The notes beneath the pieces were generated by a model. That model saw only the letters and a list, made by a program, of their open reading frames with translations, searched no databases and had not been told where the DNA came from. A program made the position numbers and the translations under genes. A DNA stretch of 64,000 nt, from NCBI RefSeq assembly GCF_003143755.1, contig NZ_QFRI01000001.1:1820051-1884050 (forward strand), in the 5' to 3' direction. Of the stretch, positions 1 to 10,064 are shown piece after piece. The number at the start of each line of letters is the position of its first letter. Position 1 is the first letter of the stretch. This DNA comes from Algibacter marinivivus. GTDB lineage: Bacteria > Bacteroidota > Bacteroidia > Flavobacteriales > Flavobacteriaceae.

Positions 1-714
1 ATTTACAGTGCAGATCATGGGGTTTCGGGAAAATTCACGGTAAAAGACATTGGTTTAAAAGTGCCGTTTGTAGCACGTTGGCCAAAAGTGATTAAACCTG
101 GGACGACTTCAAATCAGCTCATTCATTATACCGATGTTCTCCCAACATTTATGAACATAGCAGGAGGGAAGTCAACAGATGGTATGGATGGAAAAAGCTT
201 TTTACCCATTTTACAAGGCGAAGATGTTGAGGTAAATCAATACGTTTATGGCGTAAGAACCAATCAAAATATTTTGAATTCTGAAGTGTTTCCTTCAAGA
301 ATGGTTCGCAATCAACGTTACAAATACATTCGAAATTTTAATTCAATAGAAGTTGTTGAACAAAATTTAACAGGAAAACCTAATGTAGATTACTTCATAC
401 AAAGAGGTGCTCAAGCATTTAAGAACGAACCATTCGAGGAATTATATGATTTAGAAAATGACCCTTTTGAGCAACAGAATTTGGCTAATAATTCAGAATT
501 GAAAGCTGTAAAAGAAAGGTTGGTAAAAGACTTGTTTGTGTGGATGAATGAGCAAGGTGATATTTTAAATGAAGAACTTGGCAATATGCCAATTATCACA
601 CCTAAAGGAAAAAAAGGATTTAAGCTAGATCAAGATACACCAAGACGACAAATACCAGATTCCATAAAAAACACACTTACTAAAGATGATTATATAGTTA
701 TTCAACACTGGTAA
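1..714 (+). CDS. Type I sulfatase, C-terminal part (5' end outside window)
   Basis: The reading frame is open from base 1, so this is the C-terminal ~237 residues of a longer gene. The first codons encode the motif SADHG, the metal-binding Asp-His segment of alkaline-phosphatase-fold sulfatases, followed by a VPFVARWP segment and the ELYDLENDPFE motif typical of sulfatase C-terminal subdomains. The catalytic formylglycine cysteine lies upstream of the window. It probably removes sulfate esters from an algal polysaccharide. It is 15 bp from the next sulfatase, so it belongs to one operon with the two sulfatases and the lyase. The subfamily cannot be fixed from this fragment. Confidence 0.9.
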   Translation: MYSADHGVSGKFTVKDIGLKVPFVARWPKVIKPGTTSNQLIHYTDVLPTFMNIAGGKSTDGMDGKSFLPILQGEDVEVNQYVYGVRTNQNILNSEVFPSRMVRNQRYKYIRNFNSIEVVEQNLTGKPNVDYFIQRGAQAFKNEPFEELYDLENDPFEQQNLANNSELKAVKERLVKDLFVWMNEQGDILNEELGNMPIITPKGKKGFKLDQDTPRRQIPDSIKNTLTKDDYIVIQHW

Positions 715-729
715 AAAAATACTTTCAAA

Positions 730-2166
730 ATGAATAGATTTCTCAATCTCGCAATAGGTTTAGCAATTCTTTTTACTTCATGTAAAAATGAAAAAGAAAC
801 AACCATAGCCACTAAAGAACAACAACCAATGAACATCTTGTTTATTGCCGTTGATGACTTACGCCCTGAACTTAATTTTTATGGTGCTAATCATATGCAA
901 TCCCCAAATCTCGATAAGTTAGCTGATGAAAGTTTAGTCTTTGATAGGGCGTATTGTAACATACCTGTGTGTGGTGCGTCAAGAGCGAGTTTGCTTACGG
1001 GTTTACGTCCGACAAGACATCGTTTTATAAATTACAGTACAAGGGCAGATAAAGATGCACCTCAGGCAGTTTCATTACCTAATTTTTTCAAGCAAAATGG
1101 ATACACTACGATTTCTAACGGAAAGATATATCATAAAAGAAATGATGATAGTTTAGCTTGGGATAATATTTGGTTCCCAAAAGGAAATATTCGCGACTAT
1201 CAATTAGAAAAAAACAGAATTGAAAATGGAGATGCAAATTTAGCTGTTGCAGGAGCTGCTGCTTTTGAAATGGCAGAAGTTGATGATACCGCTTATTTTG
1301 ATGGTGAAATAGCTCAAAAAGGAATAGCAGATTTAAAAATGCTTGCAAATAAAAAACAACCCTTTTTTCTAGCCCTAGGTTTTATGAAACCGCATTTACC
1401 TTTTAATGCTCCAAAAAAATATTGGGATTTATACGATAGGGCAAAAATTGAACTACCTGAAAGTTATGTACAGCCCAAAAGCACACCTAAACAAGCCTTT
1501 CACAATTTTGGTGAGTTACGCAATTATGGTAATGTTCCAAAAAAAGGAAACCTTACGGAAGATTTATCTAAAGAATTGATTCATGGTTATTATGCTTGTG
1601 TCAGTTATGTAGATGCACAAATTGGTTTGGTTTTAGATGAATTAAAACGCTTAGAGTTAGAAGATGATACCATAGTTGTTTTATGGGGAGACCATGGTTG
1701 GAATTTGGGAGACCATAAATTATGGTCTAAGCATTCCACATTCGAGACCGCTTTAAAAACACCTTTAATAATCAAAGTGCCAGGTAAAACTAAAGGCCAA
1801 AAAACAAATGCCATAACTGAATACGTGGATATCTATCCAAGTTTAGTGGAACTTGCTGGTTTTGATGCACCAAAGAACCTTGAAGGCCAAAGCTTTATGC
1901 CAATTTTAAATGGAGAAATACCAGAAAAAGACTGGGCTGTTAGCAAATTTAAAGATGCTGTAACCTTGATTAAAGGCGACTTATTTTATACCGAATGGAC
2001 TAAAGACGATGGAATAGCCTTTGCACGAATGCTGTTTGATCATAAGACAGACCCATTAGAACTCGACAATTTGGCCGAAAAACCGGAGTATCAAGAAACT
2101 GTTAATCAACTTGCAAAAGAGTTGCGAGCAAAATGGGGAAAAGATTTTTTTAAAATAGAAAGTTGA
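730..2166 (+). CDS. Type I sulfatase, lipoprotein (iduronate-2-sulfatase-like)
   Basis: This 478-residue protein begins with a lipoprotein signal ending in FTSC (Cys18), so it is probably anchored in the outer membrane or periplasm. The sulfatase domain starts near residue 35 with the metal-binding Asp pair in [10 protein letters not shown] (Asp42-43). The formylglycine motif is C-G-A-S-R at Cys81, followed by LLTG. A late [11 protein letters not shown] segment supplies further metal ligands. The iduronate-2-sulfatase-like pattern ([13 protein letters not shown]) suggests subfamily S1_7, whose members occur in ulvan and glycosaminoglycan loci; that assignment is from memory of motifs. Activity needs maturation by an anaerobic sulfatase-maturating enzyme, which is not in this window. 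It is 3 bp upstream of the next sulfatase. Confidence 0.93.
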   Translation: MNRFLNLAIGLAILFTSCKNEKETTIATKEQQPMNILFIAVDDLRPELNFYGANHMQSPNLDKLADESLVFDRAYCNIPVCGASRASLLTGLRPTRHRFINYSTRADKDAPQAVSLPNFFKQNGYTTISNGKIYHKRNDDSLAWDNIWFPKGNIRDYQLEKNRIENGDANLAVAGAAAFEMAEVDDTAYFDGEIAQKGIADLKMLANKKQPFFLALGFMKPHLPFNAPKKYWDLYDRAKIELPESYVQPKSTPKQAFHNFGELRNYGNVPKKGNLTEDLSKELIHGYYACVSYVDAQIGLVLDELKRLELEDDTIVVLWGDHGWNLGDHKLWSKHSTFETALKTPLIIKVPGKTKGQKTNAITEYVDIYPSLVELAGFDAPKNLEGQSFMPILNGEIPEKDWAVSKFKDAVTLIKGDLFYTEWTKDDGIAFARMLFDHKTDPLELDNLAEKPEYQETVNQLAKELRAKWGKDFFKIES

Positions 2167-2169
2167 ATC

Positions 2170-3603
2170 ATGAAAAGCGTATCAAATTATATAGGTCTTT
2201 TAATCTTTTTCTTAGTGATAACTAGTTGTAAAAACGAAGAAAAGAAGACGCTTACTACTAAAGAAATAAAACCAAACATCATATATGTATATGTAGACCA
2301 AATGAGTGCTAATATGATGAGTAATGCTGGTAACACGTATTTAAAAACACCAGCATTAGATTATATTGCCGATAATGGTATTCGTTTTACAAGAGCTTAT
2401 ACTACCAACCCTGTGTGTTCGCCAGCAAGAGTAAGCTTAATCACAGGCCGCTTTCCAAGTTATTTTAAAGATGATAAAGGAAACGAAATTCGAGAAAATA
2501 GAGGGTCCATGAAGATTCCGACGGTTACTGAAGAAGTGAAGAATACAACCATTGCTTCCTATCTGAAAAAGGCGAATTATGACTTGTATTTTGGTGGCAA
2601 AGAGCATTTACCAGAGTCCTTAACACCTGCAGCACTTGGTTTTAATAAATTTAGTGATGACGAAAGAGGTGAGTTGGTAAACAAAGCCGCTGAAATTATT
2701 AGTGAAAAGCATGAAAACCCATATTTCATGGTGGTTTCATTAATAAACCCACATGATATTTGCTACATGGCTTTACGGGAAAAAGCAACCAGTAAAAATG
2801 ATGCCATACTCTTAAAACGTGCAAAAGTTGAATTAGCAACTTTAGATGAAGCAATGAAAATTCCAGAAGGTGTTAGTGAAGAAGAATTTTATGCAAGTTA
2901 TTGTCCACCATTACCAAAAAATTACGAACCTCAAATTGATGAGCCTAAAGCTGTAAAAAGCTTAATTAATGCGAGACCGTTTCGTAAAAATGCCAGAGAA
3001 CATTTTACAGATAACGATTGGAAGCGTCATAGATATGCTTATCATCGTTTGACGGAGGTTATGGATAAAGAAGTACAAGTGCTTATAGATGCTATAAAGA
3101 ATAGCGGGCAAGAAGATAATACACTAATCATCTTTTCAAGCGACCATGGCGATATGAGTGCAAGTCATCGTATGGAACATAAGTCTACTTTATATGAAGA
3201 ATCTGCAAACATTCCGTTTATGGCGATGTGGAAAGGCCATATTCCTGCCGGTCAGGTCAACGAAGTAGATTTGGTTTCTAATGGATTAGATTTACTTCCC
3301 ACTGTGTGTGATTATGCCAATATTAAAGGTGTTTCTGATGTTCGTGGTAAAAGCTTAAGACCACTTTTTGAAGGTGCAGAAGTGGATTGGAGAGAGACCC
3401 TTGGTGTAGAAAGTGAAATTGGTAAAATGGTAGTTGATAAAAAGGGTTTGAAATATACGCGTTATGACGTTGATGAAATTGAAGAACAGTTGTTAAACTT
3501 AAAGGAAGACCCTTTTGAAACAACTCATTTTACTAATGATGTTGAATTTAAAGATGACCTAGAAAGATTGCGAAAGATATATAATACAGAATGGTTTAAG
3601 TAA
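2170..3603 (+). CDS. Type I sulfatase, lipoprotein
   Basis: A 477-residue lipoprotein (lipobox VITSC, Cys20) with a complete sulfatase domain. The metal-binding region is YVYVDQMSANM, where Gln44 replaces the second Asp of the usual DD pair. The formylglycine motif is C-S-P-A-R at Cys83, followed by SLITGRFPS. The late SSDHGDMSASH segment is well conserved. It differs clearly from the preceding sulfatase, so the two probably attack different sulfate positions or linkages. It sits between a sulfatase (3 bp gap) and the broken lyase gene (24 bp gap) in the same operon. The exact substrate is unknown. Confidence 0.93.
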   Translation: MKSVSNYIGLLIFFLVITSCKNEEKKTLTTKEIKPNIIYVYVDQMSANMMSNAGNTYLKTPALDYIADNGIRFTRAYTTNPVCSPARVSLITGRFPSYFKDDKGNEIRENRGSMKIPTVTEEVKNTTIASYLKKANYDLYFGGKEHLPESLTPAALGFNKFSDDERGELVNKAAEIISEKHENPYFMVVSLINPHDICYMALREKATSKNDAILLKRAKVELATLDEAMKIPEGVSEEEFYASYCPPLPKNYEPQIDEPKAVKSLINARPFRKNAREHFTDNDWKRHRYAYHRLTEVMDKEVQVLIDAIKNSGQEDNTLIIFSSDHGDMSASHRMEHKSTLYEESANIPFMAMWKGHIPAGQVNEVDLVSNGLDLLPTVCDYANIKGVSDVRGKSLRPLFEGAEVDWRETLGVESEIGKMVVDKKGLKYTRYDVDEIEEQLLNLKEDPFETTHFTNDVEFKDDLERLRKIYNTEWFK

Positions 3604-3627
3604 CAAGAACTGGACTATATTATAAAA

Positions 3628-6137
3628 ATGATGTCGATGAAATTGAAATGTTTAAAATCAAATTTTAGGATTGTAGTATTGTTGCTACTCATTACTTTTA
3701 AAATGAGTAGTCAGGTTATAGAGCGTCCTTTTATTTTAGTAACATCTGAAGAACGAAGTCAAGTTCTTGAAAAAATAGAGACTCAAGATTGGGCAAAAGA
3801 CATCTATACTAAACTAAAGTTAAAAACCGATTATCAGGTTGTATCCTTTAATAAGAATCCAAAGGCTTATTTAGAAAAATTACCTTTTAATTGGTCCAAA
3901 GGTCAAAAAAATAGCTTTCCCCCTTTTTATAAAACGTATCATATAGAAAATGGAGTTCAAAAAAATCTTGATAATGCCACAGATACAGAAAAGAAATATA
4001 TGGAATTATTGGATAAATACTTGCAAGTGGCTATTGATTGTGGCTTGATGTATTATTTAACCCAAGATGAAAAATACGCATATGTGGGAAGTAGCATTCT
4101 ATATTCTTTCACAAAATCAGTTCAAAAATCTAAGCTTTCAGACTGGCATGGTAGAGGAGGTTGGCTGTTTCCTTATGATGGTTTTAGAGAAGTACGTGTT
4201 ATAGGTTATAAGATTCCTTTAATTTATGACTTTACTGCTTCTTATCTTAAAAAAGGAGGTAGAGTATTTAATATCATCAAAAATAAAAGAGTAGATTTTC
4301 CTGTAAATGAGCTTCAGGATGTATGTAGAACCTATGCAGATATCACAATCAATTACGGGCAAATAGGTTCAAATCATTCAGTTTTGGAATCTCCAAGTTT
4401 GGTATATAATGCTTTAGCGATGGATGACCAAAATGAACGAGAAACATTATTATCTTATTTTTTAACTAATAGTACTGGTAATCAAGACGCTCTTAATGTC
4501 ATGGCAAAAAATTATAAAAAAAAGGAGATATTTGGCCTGAGACATCACAATATTTAAATCATTCAACTGCAATTTTAGCAAAGTTATTGTTGGTTGTCAA
4601 TAAGTATGACCCTACTCTAAAACTAGGAAAAAAATATCAAAACATATTATATGCACTAGCAAGGTTAGACTATTTTGTATATCCAAATAATGAAATTATA
4701 AGGTGGGGCGATGGACATAGGAGAGCTCATGCACCATACGAAGCTTATGAAAATGCCTATGTGTTGTCAAAAATAGATAGTTTACCAAATTTGCAAAACA
4801 AATTTGCGCCACTAATAAAAAGAGCCTTGACTAAAGGTAAATACCATAGGGAAAATCCTGAAGCTTTGTTTTGGTTTGACAATGATATTAGTGAAGAAGT
4901 CGCTAAGATTGATTTACCAAGAACGGATAGAGTATATCACGCAGGTATTGTATTGCAACGTAACTTGAGTAATACTAATAAATCAAAAGATGGATTAATG
5001 TGTTTTGTTGGAGGTGCTCACATGGTACATGGACATGCTGAAGGTATGAATATTGAATTGTATGGTGAAGGACAGGTATTAGGTGTTGACCATGGTAGAA
5101 AGCGATACGGAAAAGATCTTCATGAAAATTATTCAAGAATTTTTGCAGCACACAATACCGTTATTGTAAATGGAAGTTCTCAAGGAGAAGGTGGATGGGT
5201 TAATTTGGGTATAAACAAAGTTGAGTTAATTTCTATGGAACCCCAAGTTGGTAAAGAAGGAGTTTCTCCATATCATTCTTTCAGTCAAACCAGTTTTGAA
5301 GATAATAAAGGAGACAAAGCAGAGGCTTCTCAAGAACGTACTTTAGCTTTAATACGTACTTCGCCAACAACAGGTTATTATGTGGATGTGTTTCGTTCGA
5401 AATCTAAGCTTTCAAATGAATATCATGATTATCTGTATCACAATATAGGTGATAAGATAGTTTTTGAAAATAGTGACATGGCTTTTAAGAAAACACCAAA
5501 GCGCTATATAGCAAATGCAAATGCAAATTGGAAGCATAATAAAGTATATAGGAATCCAGGTTGGCATTTTTTTAAGAATGTAAAAACATCAAAAAGCTAC
5601 CATAATGATATTAAGGCGACATTTAATACTAAAAAATTAAGTACAGGAAGCGTCTTTATGCAACTACATATTCCAGGTTTTAAAAACAGAACATATACCA
5701 AAGTAAAAGCACCTATAACTTTTGAGTCGCCAAAACCGTATAGTAATTTGCCAACACCAACATTAATAATTAGAAACAATGGTTCTGCATGGGAAAATCC
5801 ATTTGTAGTGGTTTATGAACCATTTAATAAAAATGAGAAACCCACAATTTCTTCGGTAAATAAAATAGAACAAGACGGTATTTATAAAGGATTAAAAATT
5901 GAAAGTAATACACCATCAAAAAAAATAATTCAATACATTATCACACAATCAAAAGGAGATATTTTCAAAAACGAAGCTTTAGGTCTTTATTTTAAAGGCT
6001 CTTTTGCTATAATAACTTTGGATGAAAAACAGAAGTTGCAAAACATTTATATTGGCGAAGGTCAAAAACTTGTTTATAAAAACAAAATTATTACAGCAAA
6101 TGAGAATAGCACCTTTTACAAAGAAATGAGTAGGTGA
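3628..6137 (+). pseudogene. Heparinase II/III-type polysaccharide lyase, frameshifted in an A8 run
   Basis: Two adjacent frames read as one protein of about 836 residues. The first (3628-4557) has a signal peptide and an alpha-helical N-terminal domain (YYLTQDEKYA, DWHGRGGWLFPYDG). The second, open from before 4524 to 6137, carries the C-terminal beta-sandwich heparinase II/III domain with MVHGHAEGMNIELYG and a later AAHNTVIVNG. They join if the run of eight A at 4516-4523 is read as nine: the first frame otherwise ends in unrelated sequence. The fold, the sulfatases upstream and the rhamnose and uronate genes downstream fit an ulvan lyase of the PL37/PL40 kind, but the family is not proven. 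It may be a true pseudogene, a sequencing error or a gene rescued by slippage. Confidence 0.8.
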
Positions 6138-6230
6138 AAATAGTTTGATTTTTAGATTAATTTACACACAAGTATATGAAAATCCAATGGTTATTTTGAA
6201 TGTATACTACTTAAAGCAGAAACGCTCATT

Positions 6231-7277
6231 CTATAGAGAATCTCTATCAATAAAGTTAAAAGGCACTTTTACTTTTCCTTTGGTTTTATCTAGTATCATT
6301 TGAGCAGCAGTTTCTCCCATTACCTTAAAATCTGTTGAAATAACTGTAATTCCTAGAAGTTCTTTAAGTGGTGTGTCATTGTAGGATATAATACCAATTT
6401 CTTCACCGAGAATAAACTCGTCTTCTCTTACTCGCTTTACAAGGTTAACCAAGTCAGCTTCTTCAATGGTAATAAATAAATCGCCTTTTTTCAAAATCAT
6501 ATCATCATAAACTTTGTCTAGGATTTCAAAATCTAGTTTATGTTCAACACAAAATTTTCTAAACCCATGTAAAATCCTTCTTGGGTAAGGATATACTGCC
6601 TTTTCAGGGTAGATTAATACAATGTTTTTATATTTTTTTATTTTTGGTAATCCTTCTTTTAATGCAAAATAGATATCGTTTTCAAAATCTTGGTAGATTT
6701 CTACTAGACCACTATTTATATTTGGCTTTATATTATCTAAAATAACTAATTTGTCTTTAGGTATTTGTTTTAATGCTTTAATAACTCTATCAGTATGGCT
6801 TACATGTTTTAATTGATCTGTTTTAAAATGAGGCATAATGATAAAATAGTCATATGCAGATTTGTTTTTATCTAATAAATTTAAAAACAAGCTTTCATCA
6901 CAGTGATAGATATGTAAATCAGTATGTGAATTTGCACCAATTGTATTTATAAAATGGTTATAAGTTCGTAGTTTATATGAGCTTAGTTTGTTTACTAAAA
7001 ATAAGATATTAACTTTAGAAATTAATTTGGTTCTAGATATATAGTAGCCTTTACCTCGAATTGAGGTAATAATATTTCTATCTTTTAGTATACTATATGC
7101 TTTTTCAACAGTGTCTCTTGATAAATAAAACTCTTCACTAAACATATTTATAGAGGGAATCTTTTGGTCCATAGTTAAATTGCCTAAAGAAATATTATCT
7201 ATTATAGAATCAATGATTTGTTGGTATTTTGGAACCCTTGAGTTTTCATCAATTTTTATGTACTTAATTAGATTCAT
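6231..7277 (-). CDS. GntR-family regulator with periplasmic-binding-like sensor domain
   Basis: The 348-residue protein has an N-terminal GntR winged helix (about residues 5-75; KYQQIIDSII, then LSRDTVEKAYSILKDRNII and the wing RGKGYYIS). The rest resembles the sugar-sensing periplasmic-binding fold of LacI-type proteins rather than the FadR or UTRA domains common in GntR proteins. This architecture is known in Bacteroidota regulators of deoxysugar use. It is divergent from the rhamnose operon across a 563 bp spacer, so it most likely controls that operon in response to L-rhamnose or a metabolite. It is convergent with the lyase gene. The inducer is inference. Confidence 0.87.
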   Translation of the reverse strand: MNLIKYIKIDENSRVPKYQQIIDSIIDNISLGNLTMDQKIPSINMFSEEFYLSRDTVEKAYSILKDRNIITSIRGKGYYISRTKLISKVNILFLVNKLSSYKLRTYNHFINTIGANSHTDLHIYHCDESLFLNLLDKNKSAYDYFIIMPHFKTDQLKHVSHTDRVIKALKQIPKDKLVILDNIKPNINSGLVEIYQDFENDIYFALKEGLPKIKKYKNIVLIYPEKAVYPYPRRILHGFRKFCVEHKLDFEILDKVYDDMILKKGDLFITIEEADLVNLVKRVREDEFILGEEIGIISYNDTPLKELLGITVISTDFKVMGETAAQMILDKTKGKVKVPFNFIDRDSL

Positions 7278-7769
7278 TTTTTGAGAGTAAAATTTAATTT
7301 ATGAAAAGTAAAGATTTTTCTTTAAAATAAAAGAAAATAATATACTAAAATACTATAAAGGTCTTCAGATAAAAAAATATAATGATTAAGTATAATGTAT
7401 TTGTATTTTTTTTTAACAATAATGAGCTTCTACTACAATGACTAAAAGGCTAGTGCTTGCTTTTTAATTTTTTTAAAAAGCTACAAGATGTTGTTTGTTA
7501 AATTTGTATGTGATATATTTAATAACTGTGATATAAAGTGAGCTTTTTTTTAAGGGATAAAGACTAACTATTACAATACTTATCAAAATCTAAAAACATA
7601 TTCCTTGTTAACTTAATTATTAGCAAAGGCAATTATTAATCATTGTTGTAGAATATATTTGAAATGCTAATATAGATTTAGTGAAAATATTAAGATACTG
7701 TAATTCAGTGTTTTATTTTGTGATAATTAATATTAAAGTGTTTTTTTTAACTTAATATTTACAATTACG

Positions 7770-7778
7770 GTACAGTAC
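7770..7778. promoter_or_regulatory. Candidate operator palindrome upstream of rhamnose operon
   Basis: The sequence GTACAGTAC is a perfect inverted repeat around a central A. It lies 62 bp before the RhaEW start and just upstream of a -7-like box, where a GntR regulator could bind. The similar string ACAGTACAGTAA inside rhaI shows that such short matches also occur by chance, so support is weak. Confidence 0.25.
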
Positions 7779-7804
7779 AGGATAGGAAAGTGTGTTTTCA
7801 AATA

Positions 7805-7812
7805 TATTTTTG
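7805..7812 (+). promoter_or_regulatory. Candidate -7 promoter box for the rhamnose operon
   Basis: TATTTTTG matches the Bacteroidota -7 consensus TAnnTTTG and lies 28 bp before the RhaEW ATG, giving a leader of about 20 nt. No clear TTG -33 element is present at the expected distance, which would fit a regulated promoter. Confidence 0.4.
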
Positions 7813-7840
7813 ATATCATCATTTATTATAATATAAAACA

Positions 7841-9946
7841 ATGGAGAAAAGTACTAAGAGTTTTAAATACGTAGATTATTTATGGGATGAATCAAAAGCA
7901 TTGGCTTTAGGTGATAATCAAGTTGAATTATTTTTATATCGCTCAAATATTTTAGGAGCGGATTTAAGAATTACAAATTATGGAGGAGGAAATACAAGTT
8001 GTAAGACCATAGAAAAAGATCCTTTAACGAATGAAGATGTTGAAGTAATGTGGGTAAAAGGCTCTGGAGGAGATATAGGTACTTTAACTCGTTCTGGAAT
8101 AGCAGGATTATATACAGAAAGGTTACGCGATTTAAAAAATGTTTACCAAGGTTTACACGATGAAGATAGAATGGTAGGCTTGTTTAATCATTGTATTTAC
8201 GATTTAGACAGTAAAGCACCATCAATAGATACACCTTTACATGGTTTATTACCATTTGCACATATAGATCATTTACATCCTGATGCTTTAATTGCAGTTG
8301 CTGCAGCTAAAGATAGTGAGCAAGTAACCAAAGAAATTTGGGGAGATACAATGGGATGGGTACCATGGCAAAAACCAGGTTTTGATCTTGGCTTGCAATT
8401 AGAGAAATGTTTGGCTGATAATCCTGGAATAAGAGGTATTGTTTTGGGTAGTCATGGTTTATTTACTTGGGGAGATACATCTTATGAATGTTATATGAAT
8501 AGTTTGGAAGTTATTGAAATGGCTTCTGATTATATTACAAACAAAATAAAAGAAGGTGGTCCTGTATTTGGTGGTCAGAAAGTAGAAAGTTTACCAAAAG
8601 AGGAGCGTTTAGAAAAAGCATCACAGCTAATGCCTCTATTAAGAGGTTTGTGTTCTTCTGAGAATAGAATGATAGGTCATTTTTCGGATACAGATGTAGT
8701 GATGCAATATATTAATAGTAATGACTTGGAAAGATTGGCACCTATGGGTACATCTTGTCCCGATCATTTCTTGAGAACTAAAATTCAACCTCTAGTATTA
8801 AAATTAGATAAAAATGAAGATTTATCAGATGCTGATGCCATTTTAAAGAAATTAGAACCAGCATTTGAAGCATATCGTCAAGAATATGTAGATTATTATA
8901 ATACTTGTAAAAAAGATAATAGTCCAGCAATTAGAGATGCAAATCCAGTAATAATAATCTATCCAGGTGTTGGTATGTTTAGTTTTGCTAAAAATAAGCA
9001 AACAACACGTGTGGCTAGTGAGTTCTATATCAATGCAATCAACGTAATGCGTGGTGCAGAAGCTATTACTGAATATACATCTTTACCAAGACAAGAAGCT
9101 TTTGATATTGAGTATTGGTTATTAGAAGAAGCAAAGTTACAACGTATGCCAAAGGAAAAGCCTTTATCGCGTAAAGTAGCTTTAGTTACTGGAGCAGGTG
9201 GCGGAATTGGTAAAGCTATTGCTGATAAACTAGCAGCTGAAGGAGCAAATGTTGTTCTTACAGATATTAACGAAGAAGCACTTGTTAAAGCGAACAAAAC
9301 ATATGCAAGAGATGTATCTACTTATGCAATTTGTGATGTAACAAGTACAGAATCTATAGAAAATGCTTATAAGAAAGCAGTGATTGAATTTGGAGGGTTA
9401 GATATTGTAGTGCATAGTGCTGGTTTAGCAATCTCCAAACCATTATTAGATACAACAGATAAAGATTGGAATATATTACAAAGTATTTTAGTTAAAGGTC
9501 AGTTTGATTTAGCTAAGCAATTTTCAGCTATCACTCGTAAACAAGATTTAGGAGGAGATTATATCGCAATTGCTAGTAAAAATGGATTAGTAGCTGGACC
9601 TAATAACGTAGCTTACGGTACTGCTAAAGCTGCGCAACAACATATGGTACGTTTATTAGCTGCTGAATTGGCTAAAGATAAGGTTCGAGTAAATACAGTA
9701 AACCCAGATGGTGTAATTGTGGGAAGTAAGATTTGGGAAGGTGCTTGGGCAGAAGGTAGAGCAAAAGCCAATGGTATTACAGTTGAAGAGCTACCAGCAT
9801 TTTATGCAAAAAGAAACTTGTTAAATGAAATTATTACGCCAGATGATATTGCTAATGGTGTATTCTCTTTAGTTGGTATTCTAGATAAATCTACAGGAAA
9901 TATTATCAATGTTGATGGAGGAATGGCCAATGCATTTGTAAGATAA
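7841..9946 (+). CDS. rhaEW: Bifunctional rhamnulose-1-phosphate aldolase / L-lactaldehyde dehydrogenase
   Basis: The 701-residue fusion has a class II aldolase domain (about 20-400; metal-ligand histidines in PFAHIDHLHPDAL and GSHGLFTWGD) and a short-chain dehydrogenase domain (about 430-701). The latter shows the nucleotide-binding TGAGGGIGKA near residue 450, and the catalytic YGTAK near 592. The aldolase splits L-rhamnulose-1-phosphate to DHAP and L-lactaldehyde; the dehydrogenase oxidises the lactaldehyde to L-lactate. Length and order match known RhaEW proteins. It is first in the operon with isomerase, kinase and lactate dehydrogenase, completing the route to pyruvate. The ATG is preceded by an A-rich stretch and no alternative start is needed. 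Confidence 0.93.
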   Translation: MEKSTKSFKYVDYLWDESKALALGDNQVELFLYRSNILGADLRITNYGGGNTSCKTIEKDPLTNEDVEVMWVKGSGGDIGTLTRSGIAGLYTERLRDLKNVYQGLHDEDRMVGLFNHCIYDLDSKAPSIDTPLHGLLPFAHIDHLHPDALIAVAAAKDSEQVTKEIWGDTMGWVPWQKPGFDLGLQLEKCLADNPGIRGIVLGSHGLFTWGDTSYECYMNSLEVIEMASDYITNKIKEGGPVFGGQKVESLPKEERLEKASQLMPLLRGLCSSENRMIGHFSDTDVVMQYINSNDLERLAPMGTSCPDHFLRTKIQPLVLKLDKNEDLSDADAILKKLEPAFEAYRQEYVDYYNTCKKDNSPAIRDANPVIIIYPGVGMFSFAKNKQTTRVASEFYINAINVMRGAEAITEYTSLPRQEAFDIEYWLLEEAKLQRMPKEKPLSRKVALVTGAGGGIGKAIADKLAAEGANVVLTDINEEALVKANKTYARDVSTYAICDVTSTESIENAYKKAVIEFGGLDIVVHSAGLAISKPLLDTTDKDWNILQSILVKGQFDLAKQFSAITRKQDLGGDYIAIASKNGLVAGPNNVAYGTAKAAQQHMVRLLAAELAKDKVRVNTVNPDGVIVGSKIWEGAWAEGRAKANGITVEELPAFYAKRNLLNEIITPDDIANGVFSLVGILDKSTGNIINVDGGMANAFVR

Positions 9947-10064
9947 AATTAAAAAAGTATAGTAATTGTTTTTAGTTTAGTTGAGTAAAAAAAAGAAAGC
10001 TTCCATAGATTTTGTTTGAAGTTTATGGGGTTTTCTTTTTTTATTTTTGAAAGATATTAAAATT

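Larger units (their letters stand above)
7278..7840. other. Long divergent intergenic region between gntR-type gene and rhamnose operon
   Basis: This 563 bp spacer has no credible open reading frame and is very AT-rich with many stop codons in all frames. What stands out is a perfect 9 bp palindrome GTACAGTAC at 7770-7778 and a TATTTTTG promoter box at 7805-7812 on the plus strand. It probably holds the control region for both divergent units. No hairpin terminator or known RNA family was recognised. Confidence 0.5.

Noticed and set aside
3628-6137. Two independent genes for the lyase halves
   Set aside because: The first frame ends in meaningless sequence after the A8 run while the missing part reads on in the next frame, so one broken gene is the simpler view.
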